Positions 1 through 8,900 are shown, numbered from the stretch's first letter. The stretch: 10,969 nt of DNA from Bacteriovoracaceae bacterium (GCA_023954595.1 JAGSHJ010000067.1:1-10969); one strand, 5' to 3'. The notes: generated from the letters alone by a model not told the origin. A program made the numbers and translations.

Positions 1-1
1 C

Positions 2-1435
2 ATTGCAATTAATAAAGCATTTAAAAAACTATTCAACTTCACAGATGAGCAAGTCCTAGGGAAAACAAACCATGAGCTGCTGCCATTTGAGGTTGCGGAG
101 CAGTTTCGAAAAAATGATCTCGAAATTGTAACTCGAAAAAATGTTATTGAATCTGAGGAGAAGGCCTTTGATGATGAAGGTAAAGAACACATCTATCATT
201 CCTTTAAGTTTCCATATTTTGATAAAGACGGAAACGTAATTGCTACTGGGGGAATTTCACTTGATATCACTGAGAAAAAAGAATTTGAAAGACAGGCCTT
301 TCACAATTCCAAGCTAGCTTCTATTGGGGAACTCGCTGCAGGTGTTGGACATGAAATTAATAATCCGTTAACTATCATTAAAGGTTATATTGGGTCTATA
401 CAGTACAAGATGGATTCTGATGAAACCTTTGACAAAGATTCATGTCATAAATATTTAGAAAAAATAGATAGTGCTACAAATAGAATTGCAAAGATTGTTC
501 AAGGGCTTCGAAATTTCTCGAGAATGGATAGTGAAGAGTTTAAAGACTTTGAACTATCAGAGGCAATTACCGAGTCTGCAGAGATGGTTAAGGACATATA
601 TTACAAAGAAGGTATAAATGTCTTTTTGGACTCCTCCTCAATTCTTGGTGTGCACGTCTTTGGTAGCATGGGGAAATTGCAACAAGTTTTCATGAATCTA
701 TTGTCCAATGCCAGGGATGCTACTGCCGGCAATGAGGTCCGAAGTATTCATATAAATTCATCAGTGAGACACAAGAAGGCTTACATATCAGTTAAGGATA
801 ACGGAACAGGTATCTCTAAGCATGTTCAGACTAAAATCTTTGATCCATTCTTTACTACAAAAGAAGTTAATCAGGGAACGGGGATAGGCCTATCAATTGC
901 CCATAACATAATCGAAGAACATGGCGGCAGCTTAACTTGCGAAAGCGTTGAAGGTGAGGGGGCCACCTTTTCTATTGAATTACCCATCTCATATAAAGAG
1001 GTAGAAAAACCAAAAGATGAATCTACGCCTCATAGAACCAATAGGAACTCATTAAACATTCGTGCAATATTGGCAGATGATGAAGAGGCCATACGTCAAA
1101 TCTTAACAGAGATGCTTGAAGGCCTTGGTGTAAGTGTCACCCCTGTTGGTAATGGCAGGGAGGCCTTAGAGGTTTATATGGATGATCCTGGATATGACAT
1201 GATCATATCTGACATAAAGATGCCAGTAATGGACGGCACAGCTCTTTTAAAAGAAATCCGCAAAAAAACTGATCTAAAGCAACCTAAAATGGTCATGGTC
1301 ACTGGTGGTATTAATATTGATTTTGAAGATCCAAGTAGTGAGTACGGCAAATTGATTGATGGATATCTCCTGAAGCCCTTTGATGAGGATGCGGTATATG
1401 ATGTAATAAGAGCTGCTATGGCGAAAAACTCTTAA
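2..1435 (+). CDS. Hybrid sensor histidine kinase (PAS-HisKA-HATPase-REC), 5' truncated
   Basis: The reading frame is open from the left edge, so the gene starts outside the window; 477 residues are visible. Visible residues about 1-95 form the later part of a PAS sensor domain ending in a PAC-like GGISLDITEKKE stretch. The HisKA H-box LASIGELAAGVGHEINNPL follows, with the phospho-accepting His at visible residue 117. The ATPase domain has its N-box Asn at 232 (MNLLSNARDA), a DxGxG motif at 266, an IFDPFFTTK F-box and a GTGIGLS G2 box at 292. The C-terminal receiver has the acidic pair at 359-360, phospho-acceptor Asp404 (SDIKMP), Thr434 and Lys458. No membrane segment is visible, so the visible part is cytoplasmic. 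By family knowledge it autophosphorylates and passes phosphate to its own receiver or to a partner. The stand-alone receiver 81 bp downstream is a plausible partner, but this is inferred from proximity only. An internal ATG at 410 falls after the H-box and is not a real start. Confidence 0.93.
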   Translation: MAINKAFKKLFNFTDEQVLGKTNHELLPFEVAEQFRKNDLEIVTRKNVIESEEKAFDDEGKEHIYHSFKFPYFDKDGNVIATGGISLDITEKKEFERQAFHNSKLASIGELAAGVGHEINNPLTIIKGYIGSIQYKMDSDETFDKDSCHKYLEKIDSATNRIAKIVQGLRNFSRMDSEEFKDFELSEAITESAEMVKDIYYKEGINVFLDSSSILGVHVFGSMGKLQQVFMNLLSNARDATAGNEVRSIHINSSVRHKKAYISVKDNGTGISKHVQTKIFDPFFTTKEVNQGTGIGLSIAHNIIEEHGGSLTCESVEGEGATFSIELPISYKEVEKPKDESTPHRTNRNSLNIRAILADDEEAIRQILTEMLEGLGVSVTPVGNGREALEVYMDDPGYDMIISDIKMPVMDGTALLKEIRKKTDLKQPKMVMVTGGINIDFEDPSSEYGKLIDGYLLKPFDEDAVYDVIRAAMAKNS

Positions 1436-1484
1436 TGTTTTTAATTCTTCACAAACACCACCAAATCTATAAAAAAATAGTTTG

Positions 1485-1490
1485 TATAAT
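1485..1490 (+). promoter_or_regulatory. Probable -10 element for the stand-alone receiver gene
   Basis: TATAAT matches the sigma-70 -10 consensus exactly and lies 26 bases before the ATG at 1517. No good -35 is seen at 16-18 bp upstream. The same TTTGTATAA context recurs at 10480-10488, before the methyltransferase gene. The ribosome binding site GAGGAG lies just before the start. This suggests the receiver gene can be transcribed independently of the kinase. Confidence 0.45.
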
Positions 1491-1516
1491 TTCTCCATGA
1501 ACAAAGAGGAGAAAGA

Positions 1517-1957
1517 ATGAAAAAAAACACACAAAACGACATCCTTTTCTTAGATACTCTAGTTAAACGTGAATTAAGAGTGCAAGGCGAGCGCAAAATA
1601 GTCATTGTTGATGATTGCCCAAACGCCCTTCTGTTAATGGGCCGATACCTAGAAGATTTTTCCAAGCTTAGGGTTGAAGTGTATCAAAATGTTTTTGAGG
1701 CCATGAAGAGTGTCCTGTCGGATGAGCCAGACATGATGATCATAGATGTGGAAATGCCAAAGGTTAATGGTATTGAACTTAATCGCTTCTTAAATAGAAT
1801 GTCTCTTTTTAACATCCCTACACTTTTTGTCTCTCGAAACCGCAATTATAAAATAACCGCAGAGACAGGTTCTAACTGTATTTTTTTACCTAAGCCTTTA
1901 GCTAAAGAATCATTCTTGGAAAAGGTTGGGAATATCATCCCAGCTGTAGCTGCGTAA
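1517..1957 (+). CDS. Stand-alone receiver-domain response regulator
   Basis: This 146-residue protein consists of an unrecognised tail of about 26 residues and one CheY-like receiver domain, with no DNA-binding or enzymatic output domain. Visible receiver landmarks are the acidic pair Asp32-Asp33 (IVIVDDCPN), phospho-acceptor Asp77 (MIIDVEMPKVNG), Ser106 at the usual Thr/Ser switch position and Lys126 in a KP pair. All residues needed for phosphorylation are present. Such single-domain regulators act as phosphate shuttles or sinks, or control a partner by direct binding. Its position right after a hybrid kinase suggests the same signalling pathway, but that is inference. The start is supported by an AAAGAGGAG ribosome binding site about 8 bases upstream. 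An upstream ATG at 1497 opens a seven-codon frame whose TGA overlaps this start. Confidence 0.9.
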   Translation: MKKNTQNDILFLDTLVKRELRVQGERKIVIVDDCPNALLLMGRYLEDFSKLRVEVYQNVFEAMKSVLSDEPDMMIIDVEMPKVNGIELNRFLNRMSLFNIPTLFVSRNRNYKITAETGSNCIFLPKPLAKESFLEKVGNIIPAVAA

Positions 1958-1967
1958 TTAAATTCAA

Positions 1968-1991
1968 AATTATGGGTCTCGGCCCATAATT
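1968..1991 (+). terminator. Hairpin after the receiver gene, candidate terminator
   Basis: The arms AATTATGGG and CCCATAATT are a perfect 9-bp inverted repeat around the six-base loop TCTCGG. It starts 10 bases after the stop codon. There is no run of T directly after it, so it may be a weak intrinsic terminator or a transcript-end stabiliser. Because it is symmetric, an operator role cannot be excluded. Confidence 0.5.
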
Positions 1992-2069
1992 AACTTCCTA
2001 GTTTATATCTTAGATTTTTTCAAGGGATGTCTAGGTACGTAAACAGACTCTAAAATATTTTAAGTGTAG

Positions 2070-2093
2070 TTTCCATCTGAGTGATTATGGAAA
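2070..2093. repeat. Inverted repeat upstream of the acyltransferase gene, possible operator
   Basis: TTTCCAT and ATGGAAA form a perfect 7-bp inverted repeat separated by 10 bases, placed 41 bases before the acyltransferase start. The spacing fits a dimeric regulator binding one DNA face, but a transcript hairpin is also possible. The rest of 1992-2134 shows only AT-rich sequence, including a 12-bp TAAAAT palindrome at 2051-2062, and no clear promoter. Confidence 0.3.
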
Positions 2094-2134
2094 TGGTGGA
2101 TCTTTAAATAAAGCTTAGGGGAGCTAGTGTCTTT

Positions 2135-3271
2135 ATGCAGCAGGTATCTCGAATTGAACAACTTGACTCATTACGAGGTATTGCAGCTTTAAGTATCGTT
2201 TTTTTGCACTTCTCATCCTATTTGTTTCCTAATACAGGTGAAATTATTTCAGGATACACGCCAATCCTTCGTAGAACATACCTTTTTGTGGATATGTTTT
2301 TTATCCTAAGCGGGTTCGTTCTTACTCTAAATTATCATAACGTCTTTAAAGAACTTAATGTTGGGAAAACTTATTGCAAGTTCCTATTCAAGAGGCTTTT
2401 GAGAATCTATCCCTTACATTTTGCTACCTTGATAATACTCGCCTTTGCTCATTATTTTATATACCCTCTGTGGCCAGAAATTCCTCAAGATGAATTCCAG
2501 GTAATTAAAAATGAATTCTCCCTTTTAACGAATTTCTTTTTAATTCACTCTTCAGGGCTTGGAGATGGTGGCTGTTATAATTGCACTAGCTGGAACTATC
2601 CTTCATGGTCAATTAGTGTTGAATGGCTAAGTTACTTTTTCCTTCCTTTAGGTATTTTTGTCGGGGCCAGAGGATATAAGTATCTTCTATTAACTAGCTC
2701 TATTTCAATAGTCGCAGTTTATACATTTATAGAACTCAGGTTCAACCATTTAGACGTGGCATCCTACGTTGGTTGGATTAGGTGCATTGCTGGTATGAGC
2801 TTTGGGGTTTTACTGTATCAATTAGGCCGTATTGAATTAAGGGTCACTCCAAAGCAGTTGCACTTATATCTTTTGGGTATCCCTCTTATCCTTCACTTAA
2901 TTAGCTCTGATACTGTGGTAGTCATTATTTTAGGGATAGGAGTTTTCTTGGTGTCTAAAACGAGAGACCGTACCATCTTGAGTCATGGTGTGTTGCAGTG
3001 GCTAGGTGAGCGCTCTTATTCCATCTATTTGATTCATGTAATTGTGCAAGAAGGTCTAAGCTTCTTTATTAGAGGTTATATTGGTGTTATTCCGAGGCAG
3101 CTAGAGTTCTCTTTGCAACTTCTTTTGTTTGGGATTGGTGTGTGCCTAACAATCTGTTTGTCACATATTAGCTTTTTTCTCGTTGAACAAAGACTAACAT
3201 ACGCCTTGAAGAGAGCTACAAGGTTAATATCGTTATCTTTTTCTAGATATCAGCCATTCGTTGTGAAATAA
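2135..3271 (+). CDS. Acyltransferase-3 family (OafA/YrhL-type) membrane O-acyltransferase
   Basis: This 378-residue, highly hydrophobic protein has the usual length and layout of acyltransferase-3 membrane proteins, with about ten membrane segments. Landmarks: LDSLRGIAALSIVFLHF at residues 10-26 with the conserved Arg14 and His25; LFVDMFFILSGFVL at 50-63; the RLLRIYP loop at 87-93; WSISVEW at 158-164 with conserved Glu163; and SYSIYLIH near residue 295. Family members transfer acetyl or other acyl groups from the cytoplasmic acyl-CoA pool to sugars of surface polysaccharide, LPS O-antigen or peptidoglycan; the acceptor here cannot be told from sequence. An AGGGGAG ribosome binding site lies 11 bases before the ATG. 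No polysaccharide genes flank it, and it stands as a single gene between signalling and metal-efflux genes. The family call is secure and the substrate is unknown. Confidence 0.92.
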   Translation: MQQVSRIEQLDSLRGIAALSIVFLHFSSYLFPNTGEIISGYTPILRRTYLFVDMFFILSGFVLTLNYHNVFKELNVGKTYCKFLFKRLLRIYPLHFATLIILAFAHYFIYPLWPEIPQDEFQVIKNEFSLLTNFFLIHSSGLGDGGCYNCTSWNYPSWSISVEWLSYFFLPLGIFVGARGYKYLLLTSSISIVAVYTFIELRFNHLDVASYVGWIRCIAGMSFGVLLYQLGRIELRVTPKQLHLYLLGIPLILHLISSDTVVVIILGIGVFLVSKTRDRTILSHGVLQWLGERSYSIYLIHVIVQEGLSFFIRGYIGVIPRQLEFSLQLLLFGIGVCLTICLSHISFFLVEQRLTYALKRATRLISLSFSRYQPFVVK

Positions 3272-3291
3272 TTGAATTAATCAGTATTTTT

Positions 3292-3319
3292 GTCACAAAT
3301 TATCCAAAATTTGCGTATT
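3292..3319 (+). promoter_or_regulatory. GTCACAA-N15-CGTATT element upstream of the efflux operon
   Basis: GTCACAA (3292-3298) and CGTATT (3314-3319) are separated by 15 bases, exactly as at 9084-9111 upstream of the Cys-rich lipoprotein gene. Over the 28 positions the two sites agree at 18. The spacing and the CGTA-type downstream half resemble promoters used by extracytoplasmic-function sigma factors, with a transcript start predicted near 3325. A shared activator or repressor site is the alternative. The upstream part also contains the symmetric TTTGTCACAAA. Confidence 0.45.
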
Positions 3320-3341
3320 TGAATATAGATAAGGAAGTTTT

Positions 3342-4553
3342 ATGTTCATATCAGTATTTTTAATGATTTTTTCTGCAAGCACTCATGCATATACTTTTAA
3401 AGCTGCCGCTTCCAAAATCAAGGAACATCCACAGGTTATGGCCTTGATTAATGAGGCACAGGCACTGGAGAGTAAGGCCAAAAGTGAGAGCTCTTGGGGA
3501 GATCCTATACTCTCAATCAAAGCGTCGAACTTTCCACAAGACAGCCTCGCAGATAATCGCACGCCAATGACGGGAATTCAGTTTTCTCTGTCCCAACGTG
3601 TACCTCTGACAACGAAATATTCAAAGATTGAACAATCTTATCTCTATTTAAGTAAGTCTCAAAAATTTGATGCTTTAAACCAAAAGCGAGTCTTAATGCA
3701 ACTTCTTTGGGGCATTGCCATTGAAAAACGAAAGTTTTTTCAAAATAGAGAAATTCTCAAAGAAAACCTTGGGTGGCTTAAAAACATGATCAAGGTGTCA
3801 AAAAGGCTGTACACAAACGGAAAAATTTCTCAGCAAGCACTGCTGGAGCTTCAGATTAGACAATCCGAATTAGAGGCCCAGATAAGTAATATTGAATTCT
3901 CCCTAAAAGATATAGAGAGACAAGCGCAATATTTAGTAGGGGAGCTCTCTGGAGAGTTAGTTCTTAACAGTACTCCATGGAGTCTTTTGAAAGTGGACTT
4001 AAACCAAACCGTTGCAAGTGACGCAATGGAGAAGTCATTTAAGAAAAAACTTGAGGCCTCAGAGTCTATGACAAGTGCCCAAAGACTAAATTATGTCCCA
4101 GATTTAACAATAAGTGTGGGATACACAAAAAGAAATGATGAGGTTGATGACGTAGGTGACTTTGTAAGTGCGGGAGTTGGTCTTTCACTGCCTTTGTCGA
4201 GTAAAAGGTATGCTCAGACGGGAGCATCATATGCAAATAAGCTTAAGATGCATAATGAGCTTAAAAACTACAAGGCAAAACGAGAAAGTGAGTTGAGTAG
4301 GTTAAAACTTCAAATTCACAAAGTGAACGCTGAACTATCAATTATAAAAAATAAGTCATTGGCCTTCGCCAAGGGCTCAAGAGACATTACGGCAAAATCG
4401 TACGGACTTGGTGGAACGAGTTATTTAGAGCTACTTCAAAGTGAGCTTAAATACCAAGACCTGTTGATGAGAAAGAATGAGCTGAATGCCGACTTGGCAA
4501 TGAAGCAAGTTCAGTATTTATTCTTAAGTGGAGACTCATTGTATGAAATTTAA
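3342..4553 (+). CDS. TolC-family outer-membrane channel of Cu/Ag efflux system (CusC/CzcC-like)
   Basis: This 403-residue protein is the probable outer-membrane exit duct of the tripartite pump encoded by the next two genes. It begins with a short hydrophobic signal peptide, residues 1-16, with likely cleavage after STHA. It has no lipid-attachment Cys, unlike E. coli CusC. The mature part has the duplicated TolC layout: a helical opening (KIKEHPQVMALINEAQALESKAK), a beta stretch (GDPILSIKASNFP, GIQFSLSQRVPL), a long coiled coil, then the second repeat (YVPDLTISVGYTKR, VGLSLPLSSKR) and a second long helical pair ending in LLQSELKYQDLLMRKNELNADLAMKQVQYL. It is somewhat shorter than E. coli CusC. 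The start is fixed by an in-frame stop at 3330-3332 and an AAGGAAG site just upstream. Its last 11 bases overlap the start of the next gene, showing operon structure. Confidence 0.88.
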   Translation: MFISVFLMIFSASTHAYTFKAAASKIKEHPQVMALINEAQALESKAKSESSWGDPILSIKASNFPQDSLADNRTPMTGIQFSLSQRVPLTTKYSKIEQSYLYLSKSQKFDALNQKRVLMQLLWGIAIEKRKFFQNREILKENLGWLKNMIKVSKRLYTNGKISQQALLELQIRQSELEAQISNIEFSLKDIERQAQYLVGELSGELVLNSTPWSLLKVDLNQTVASDAMEKSFKKKLEASESMTSAQRLNYVPDLTISVGYTKRNDEVDDVGDFVSAGVGLSLPLSSKRYAQTGASYANKLKMHNELKNYKAKRESELSRLKLQIHKVNAELSIIKNKSLAFAKGSRDITAKSYGLGGTSYLELLQSELKYQDLLMRKNELNADLAMKQVQYLFLSGDSLYEI

Positions 4554-5913
4554 CATATTTATCTTAACCCTCTTTATATTTGGATTTTCAGGATGCGATA
4601 GATTTAGCTCTGGTCAAACAGAGACATCCCATCATTCTAAGGATCAAAACATTGAAACTTTCTATACTTGTCCTATGCACCCTCAAGTGCGTGAACATGA
4701 AGCAGGGAAGTGTCCGATCTGTCATATGAACTTAGTTAAGGTTCAAGTTGATAAAGGTGAGCAGAGTGAAGCTAAGGTTGAATCGGTTCAATTATGGCAA
4801 TGTGAAAACTTTCCTGAAGTCACCAGTAAAGTGTATGAAGTGTGCCCTTTGGATGGAACTCCAATGGTGAAAGTCAAAAAAAGCTCTGCCGGGAAAGTCA
4901 TAGGGAAAGTGAAATTGCGTGAGGCCCAGAAAAAGCACTTTCGTCCTGCATTCTTTTCTGTTTCTCCGATGAAGATGGAGAAAAATATTAGGCTCCTAGG
5001 AGCAGTATTTCCTTCAGAAGAGAAAGAGAGCAATATACCTGCAAGAGTTGCTGGCAGAGTTGAGAAAGTCTATATTGAATCTACTGGATCATATGTCAAA
5101 GAAGGTGCTCCAGTTCTAGATTTATACAGTACACAGCTCATAACTGGTGGCGAAGAGTATTTGCTTGCCAGAAAAAATTATAAGCAAAACCCCAATCAAA
5201 GCTTTAAAGACTTACTTCGTCAGAGTGAGGAAAGACTCAGATTATGGGGAATACAACAATGGCAAATGAAGAAGTGGTTTAAGAATAATAAGGTTCCAAG
5301 ATCTATAACGATTTACTCACCTGCAACAGGTATTGTTCAACAAAGAAATGCAGTAGTTGGTAAATACTTTAAAGAGGGAGAGAACTTCTTTAAACTCAGT
5401 GAGCTGTCATCTGTGTGGGTCGAGTTAGATGTTTATGAACACGATTCTGCACTTGTTGAACTTGGTCAAAAGGTAGGCCTTAACTTTACGGCCCTTCCTG
5501 GTGTTGAGATTTCTGGCCTTGTGGACTTCATAAGTCCGGTTATTGACCCTGCCTCCAGAACATTGAAGATCAGGACTACAATTAAAAACCCTAAAGGGAG
5601 ACTGAAACCTGGGATGATTGCCGACGCAAAGCTTAAAATCGAATTTGAAGGGAAACCACTTGTGGTGCCAAGAAGTGCAATCATTGATACTGGAAAACGC
5701 AAGGTAGTATGGATCAAAGTAAGTGATGATTCATTTAAGGCCAAAACTGTTATCACCGGCCATGAATCTGAAGGCTATGTCGAGATCTTAGAGGGACTCA
5801 ACGAAGGTGAAGAGGTTGTATTGGAGGCCAATTTTCTCCTAGATGCTCAAGCTCAACTCTTTGGTGGTTATGAAGACTTTAAAACAGAAGCACCACAACA
5901 GCACAAGCACTAG
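4543..5913 (+). CDS. cusB: RND efflux membrane-fusion (adaptor) lipoprotein with heavy-metal-binding domains, CusB-like
   Basis: This periplasmic adaptor, 456 residues from the chosen start, links the pump to the outer-membrane channel. I start at 4543 rather than the in-frame ATG at 4528, because MKFNIFILTLFIFGFSGC is a lipoprotein signal with Cys18 and GGAG lies 9 bases before this ATG. Residues 40-67 form a heavy-metal-binding domain of the YTCPMHP...CPICHMNL type; candidate ligands are Cys43, Met45, His46, Cys57, Cys60, His61 and Met62. Residues 85-111 look like a second, degraded copy (WQCENFPEV...CPLDGTPMVKV), keeping Cys87, Cys101 and Met108. HlyD-type domains follow: a beta-barrel/lipoyl half (ARVAGRVEKVYIESTGSYVKEGAPVLDLYS), a helical hairpin and the second lipoyl half (IYSPATGIVQQRNAVVGKYFKEGENFFKLSELSSVWV). 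The C-terminus is His-containing (QQHKH). It overlaps the channel gene by 11 bases and ends 9 bases before the pump gene. Confidence 0.92.
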   Translation: MKFNIFILTLFIFGFSGCDRFSSGQTETSHHSKDQNIETFYTCPMHPQVREHEAGKCPICHMNLVKVQVDKGEQSEAKVESVQLWQCENFPEVTSKVYEVCPLDGTPMVKVKKSSAGKVIGKVKLREAQKKHFRPAFFSVSPMKMEKNIRLLGAVFPSEEKESNIPARVAGRVEKVYIESTGSYVKEGAPVLDLYSTQLITGGEEYLLARKNYKQNPNQSFKDLLRQSEERLRLWGIQQWQMKKWFKNNKVPRSITIYSPATGIVQQRNAVVGKYFKEGENFFKLSELSSVWVELDVYEHDSALVELGQKVGLNFTALPGVEISGLVDFISPVIDPASRTLKIRTTIKNPKGRLKPGMIADAKLKIEFEGKPLVVPRSAIIDTGKRKVVWIKVSDDSFKAKTVITGHESEGYVEILEGLNEGEEVVLEANFLLDAQAQLFGGYEDFKTEAPQQHKH

Positions 5914-5922
5914 GATTTATAA

Positions 5923-8900
5923 ATGATACAAAAGCTAATTGAACTATCTGTTAGACGACGAATCTTTGTTGCTTTGTTATTTGGCCTCATAGGCGGTTTG
6001 TCTATTTATAGTCTTTTAACTGCTCATGTAGATGCAATTCCTGATATTGGAGAAAACCAGCAAGTCGTTCTCACTGAGTGGGCGGGAAGATCACCTAAGG
6101 ATATTGAGGAGCAAATTACTTATCCTTTAAGTATTCAGATGCAGGGCGCTCCCGGTGTTAAAAATATTCGAGGAATGTCAGCATTTGGCTTTTCCGTTAT
6201 CTACATAATATTTGAAGATGATATTGATTTTTATTGGAGTAGATCTAGGGTTCTAGAGAGGCTCTCTACCGCTTCGTCTGTTCTTCCTGAAGGCGTATCA
6301 CCTAAGATGGGGCCAGATGCCACAGGACTTGGACAAGTTTACTGGTACACACTTGAAAACACTCCTGACAACCCTAATCCAAAATCACTTGGTGAATTAC
6401 GAAGTATTCAAGACTTTTATGTTAAGTATCTTCTGCAAGGAACAAAGGGTGTAAGTGAAGTTGCAAGTGTTGGTGGATTTGTAAAAGAGTATCAAATCGA
6501 TGTTGATCCCAAGAAATTATTTGCATTTGATGTTCATTTGAATGACCTGATTAAGTCTATTCAAAACAGTAATGTAGATGTTGGTGCTGAAGTTATTGAA
6601 GAAGGAGAGCGTGAATTCATCGTCCGCGGTAAAGGCTTTTTCAAGTCGATCAGTGATATTGAAAATGTTGTTGTCGCCGTCAAAAATAAAAGTCCAATTC
6701 GAGTTAAAGACATCGCCCGAATTGGGATTGGCCCTGGATTCAGACGTGGTGCCCTAGATAAGAACGGGGAAGAAACGGTAGGTGGTGTTGTTACAATGCG
6801 CTTTGGAGAGAATCCAAAGGAAGTTATTGATAATCTGAAAGAGCGTATTGAAATCGTAAAAAAAGGCCTGCCACCCGGAGTAGAACTTGTTCCTTTTTAT
6901 GACCGCTCACTTCTTATTGAGCGGACAATCAATACGGTATATAAGGCCCTTGCAGAGGAAATAGTTATAACCATAGTTGTAATCTTGTTTTTCCTTCTTC
7001 ATTTTAAGTCCTCGATTCTTGTTTCATTAACACTCCCACTAGGTGTTGGAATTAGTTTCATATTAATGAAGGCCCTAGGCATTGAATCAAATGTTATGAG
7101 TTTGGCCGGTTTGGTTATTGCTATTGGAACAATGGTAGATATGGGCATTATTATGACTGAGAATATCTACAGTCACCTTGCAGCAAGACCAGATGCAAAA
7201 TCAGATGAGAAAGTTGAAATTGTTATAAAAGCGGCCAAAGAAGTAGGGCCTGCAATATTAACAGCAGTATTGACTACAATCGTTACCTTTTTGCCAGTTT
7301 TTGGTTTGATGGGTGCCGAAGGGAAGTTATTTGCACCACTGGCCTGGTCTAAAACCTTGGCGATGTTAGGTGCTGTTGTAGTCTCAGTTGTGCTTATTCC
7401 TGCGATCTCTGTATATTTTTTAAAAGGTAAATTAAGACCTATTGAGCAAAATAAAATTAGCTCTTTCATCGTCAGTAAATATCGCCCAACCCTTTTCTGG
7501 CTTCTAGATAATAAAAAAATCTTTTTTGGGTTCGCTCTTATAGTTCTTATTATGGGTGCTTTCTCCTTTTCGCGGCTAGGTCGTGAATTCATGCCTTCAC
7601 TTAATGAAGGTGATATTATGTATATGCCAACCACAACTCCTGATGTGAGTATGAGCGAAGCAAAACGCCTTCTGTCCTATACTGATAAAGTTTTAAACGA
7701 GCATCCCTTAGTAGAGTATGCAGTAGGTAAGCTAGGACGAGCTCAAACAGCTCTTGATCCCGCTCCGGTTGCCATGTTTGAGACAATTGTTAAGCTTGTT
7801 CCAAAAGAACAGTGGCCTTCTGGGATGAGTATATACGATGTAATGCAAGAACTTGATGAGTCTCTACAGGTACCAGGACTTGTAAACTCATGGGATTTTC
7901 CAATTCAAATTAGAATAGGAATGATCTCCACTGGCATTAAAACTCAGATTGGGGTCAAAATATTTGGACCACAACTAGAAACACTGGAGCGTCTTGCTTC
8001 AGAGGTTGGTCGCTCAATTGAAAAAGTAGAAGGTGCATATGGCATTTATGCAGAGCAGATCACTGGTAAGCCTTACATTGAATTTGATATTGATCGCGTC
8101 GCTTCCGCAAGGTATGGAATAAATTCTGGCGTTGTAAATCAAATCCTTCAAACAGCTGTTGGTGGGATGAGTATTGGTCAGTTTTATAAAGACAGAGAAA
8201 GATATCCAATTAGGGTTAGGTACAAAAAAGAGCTAAGAGACAGAATAGATGAACTCAAAAGAGTGCTAGTTCCAAGCCCATTAGGATATCACATTCCCAT
8301 TGAGCAACTAGCGAAAATTAAAGTTGTAACTGGACCTGCAGCGATTCAGTCTGAAGATGGGATGTTGCGATCTCTGGTTATGTTAAATGTAAAAGACAGG
8401 GATCTCATCGGATTTGTCGAAGAGGCCAAACGTGTCGTGGAAAAAGAAATTGAACTTCCTAGTGGTTACTCAATTGAGTGGGCCGGGCAATTTGAAAATG
8501 AAGTTAGGGCCAATAAAAGGCTTTTGATCCTTATTCCATTGTCACTTATTATTAATCTACTAATTATTTATCTTGGTATTGGAAACCTTAGAAATAGTGC
8601 AATCATTTTTTGTGCTATTCCACTAGCAATGTCAGGTGGGCTAATCTTCTTATGGCTAGGTGGTTTTAATGCCTCTGTGGCCGTCTGGGTTGGCTTTATA
8701 GCCTTGTTTGGTATTGCCGTTGATGATGGGGTAGTAATGATGACCTATCTGCAGGAATCACTTAAAAAGAATAGGCCACAGGATTGGGACTCATTAAAAA
8801 GTGCAATCGTTAGCGCTGGCGCTAGGCGAATAAGACCTTTAATCATGACCACAACAACCACCATCGTGGCCTTGGTGCCAGTGATGTGGGCAACGACAGC

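Noticed and set aside
410..1435. ATG at 410 as the start of a 341-residue kinase
   Set aside because: The frame is open to the left edge and encodes a PAS domain and the H-box with the phospho-His upstream of 410, so the gene is simply cut by the window edge.
2051..2062. TAAAATATTTTA palindrome as an operator
   Set aside because: It is entirely A/T in an AT-rich gap, where such palindromes arise easily by chance.
4528..4545. ATG at 4528 as the start of the CusB-like adaptor
   Set aside because: It would put METHC in front of a clean lipoprotein signal, and the GGAG ribosome binding site lies between the two ATGs, in place for 4543.
7173..7634. 153-codon minus-strand frame, and shorter minus-strand frames at 1274-1534, 1441-1665, 4788-5033, 5466-5756 and 8745-8963
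   Set aside because: Five of the six lie opposite well-supported coding sequence, wholly or mostly; 1441-1665 also covers the gap before the receiver gene but runs antisense into its coding region. None shows a recognisable domain or a supporting context.
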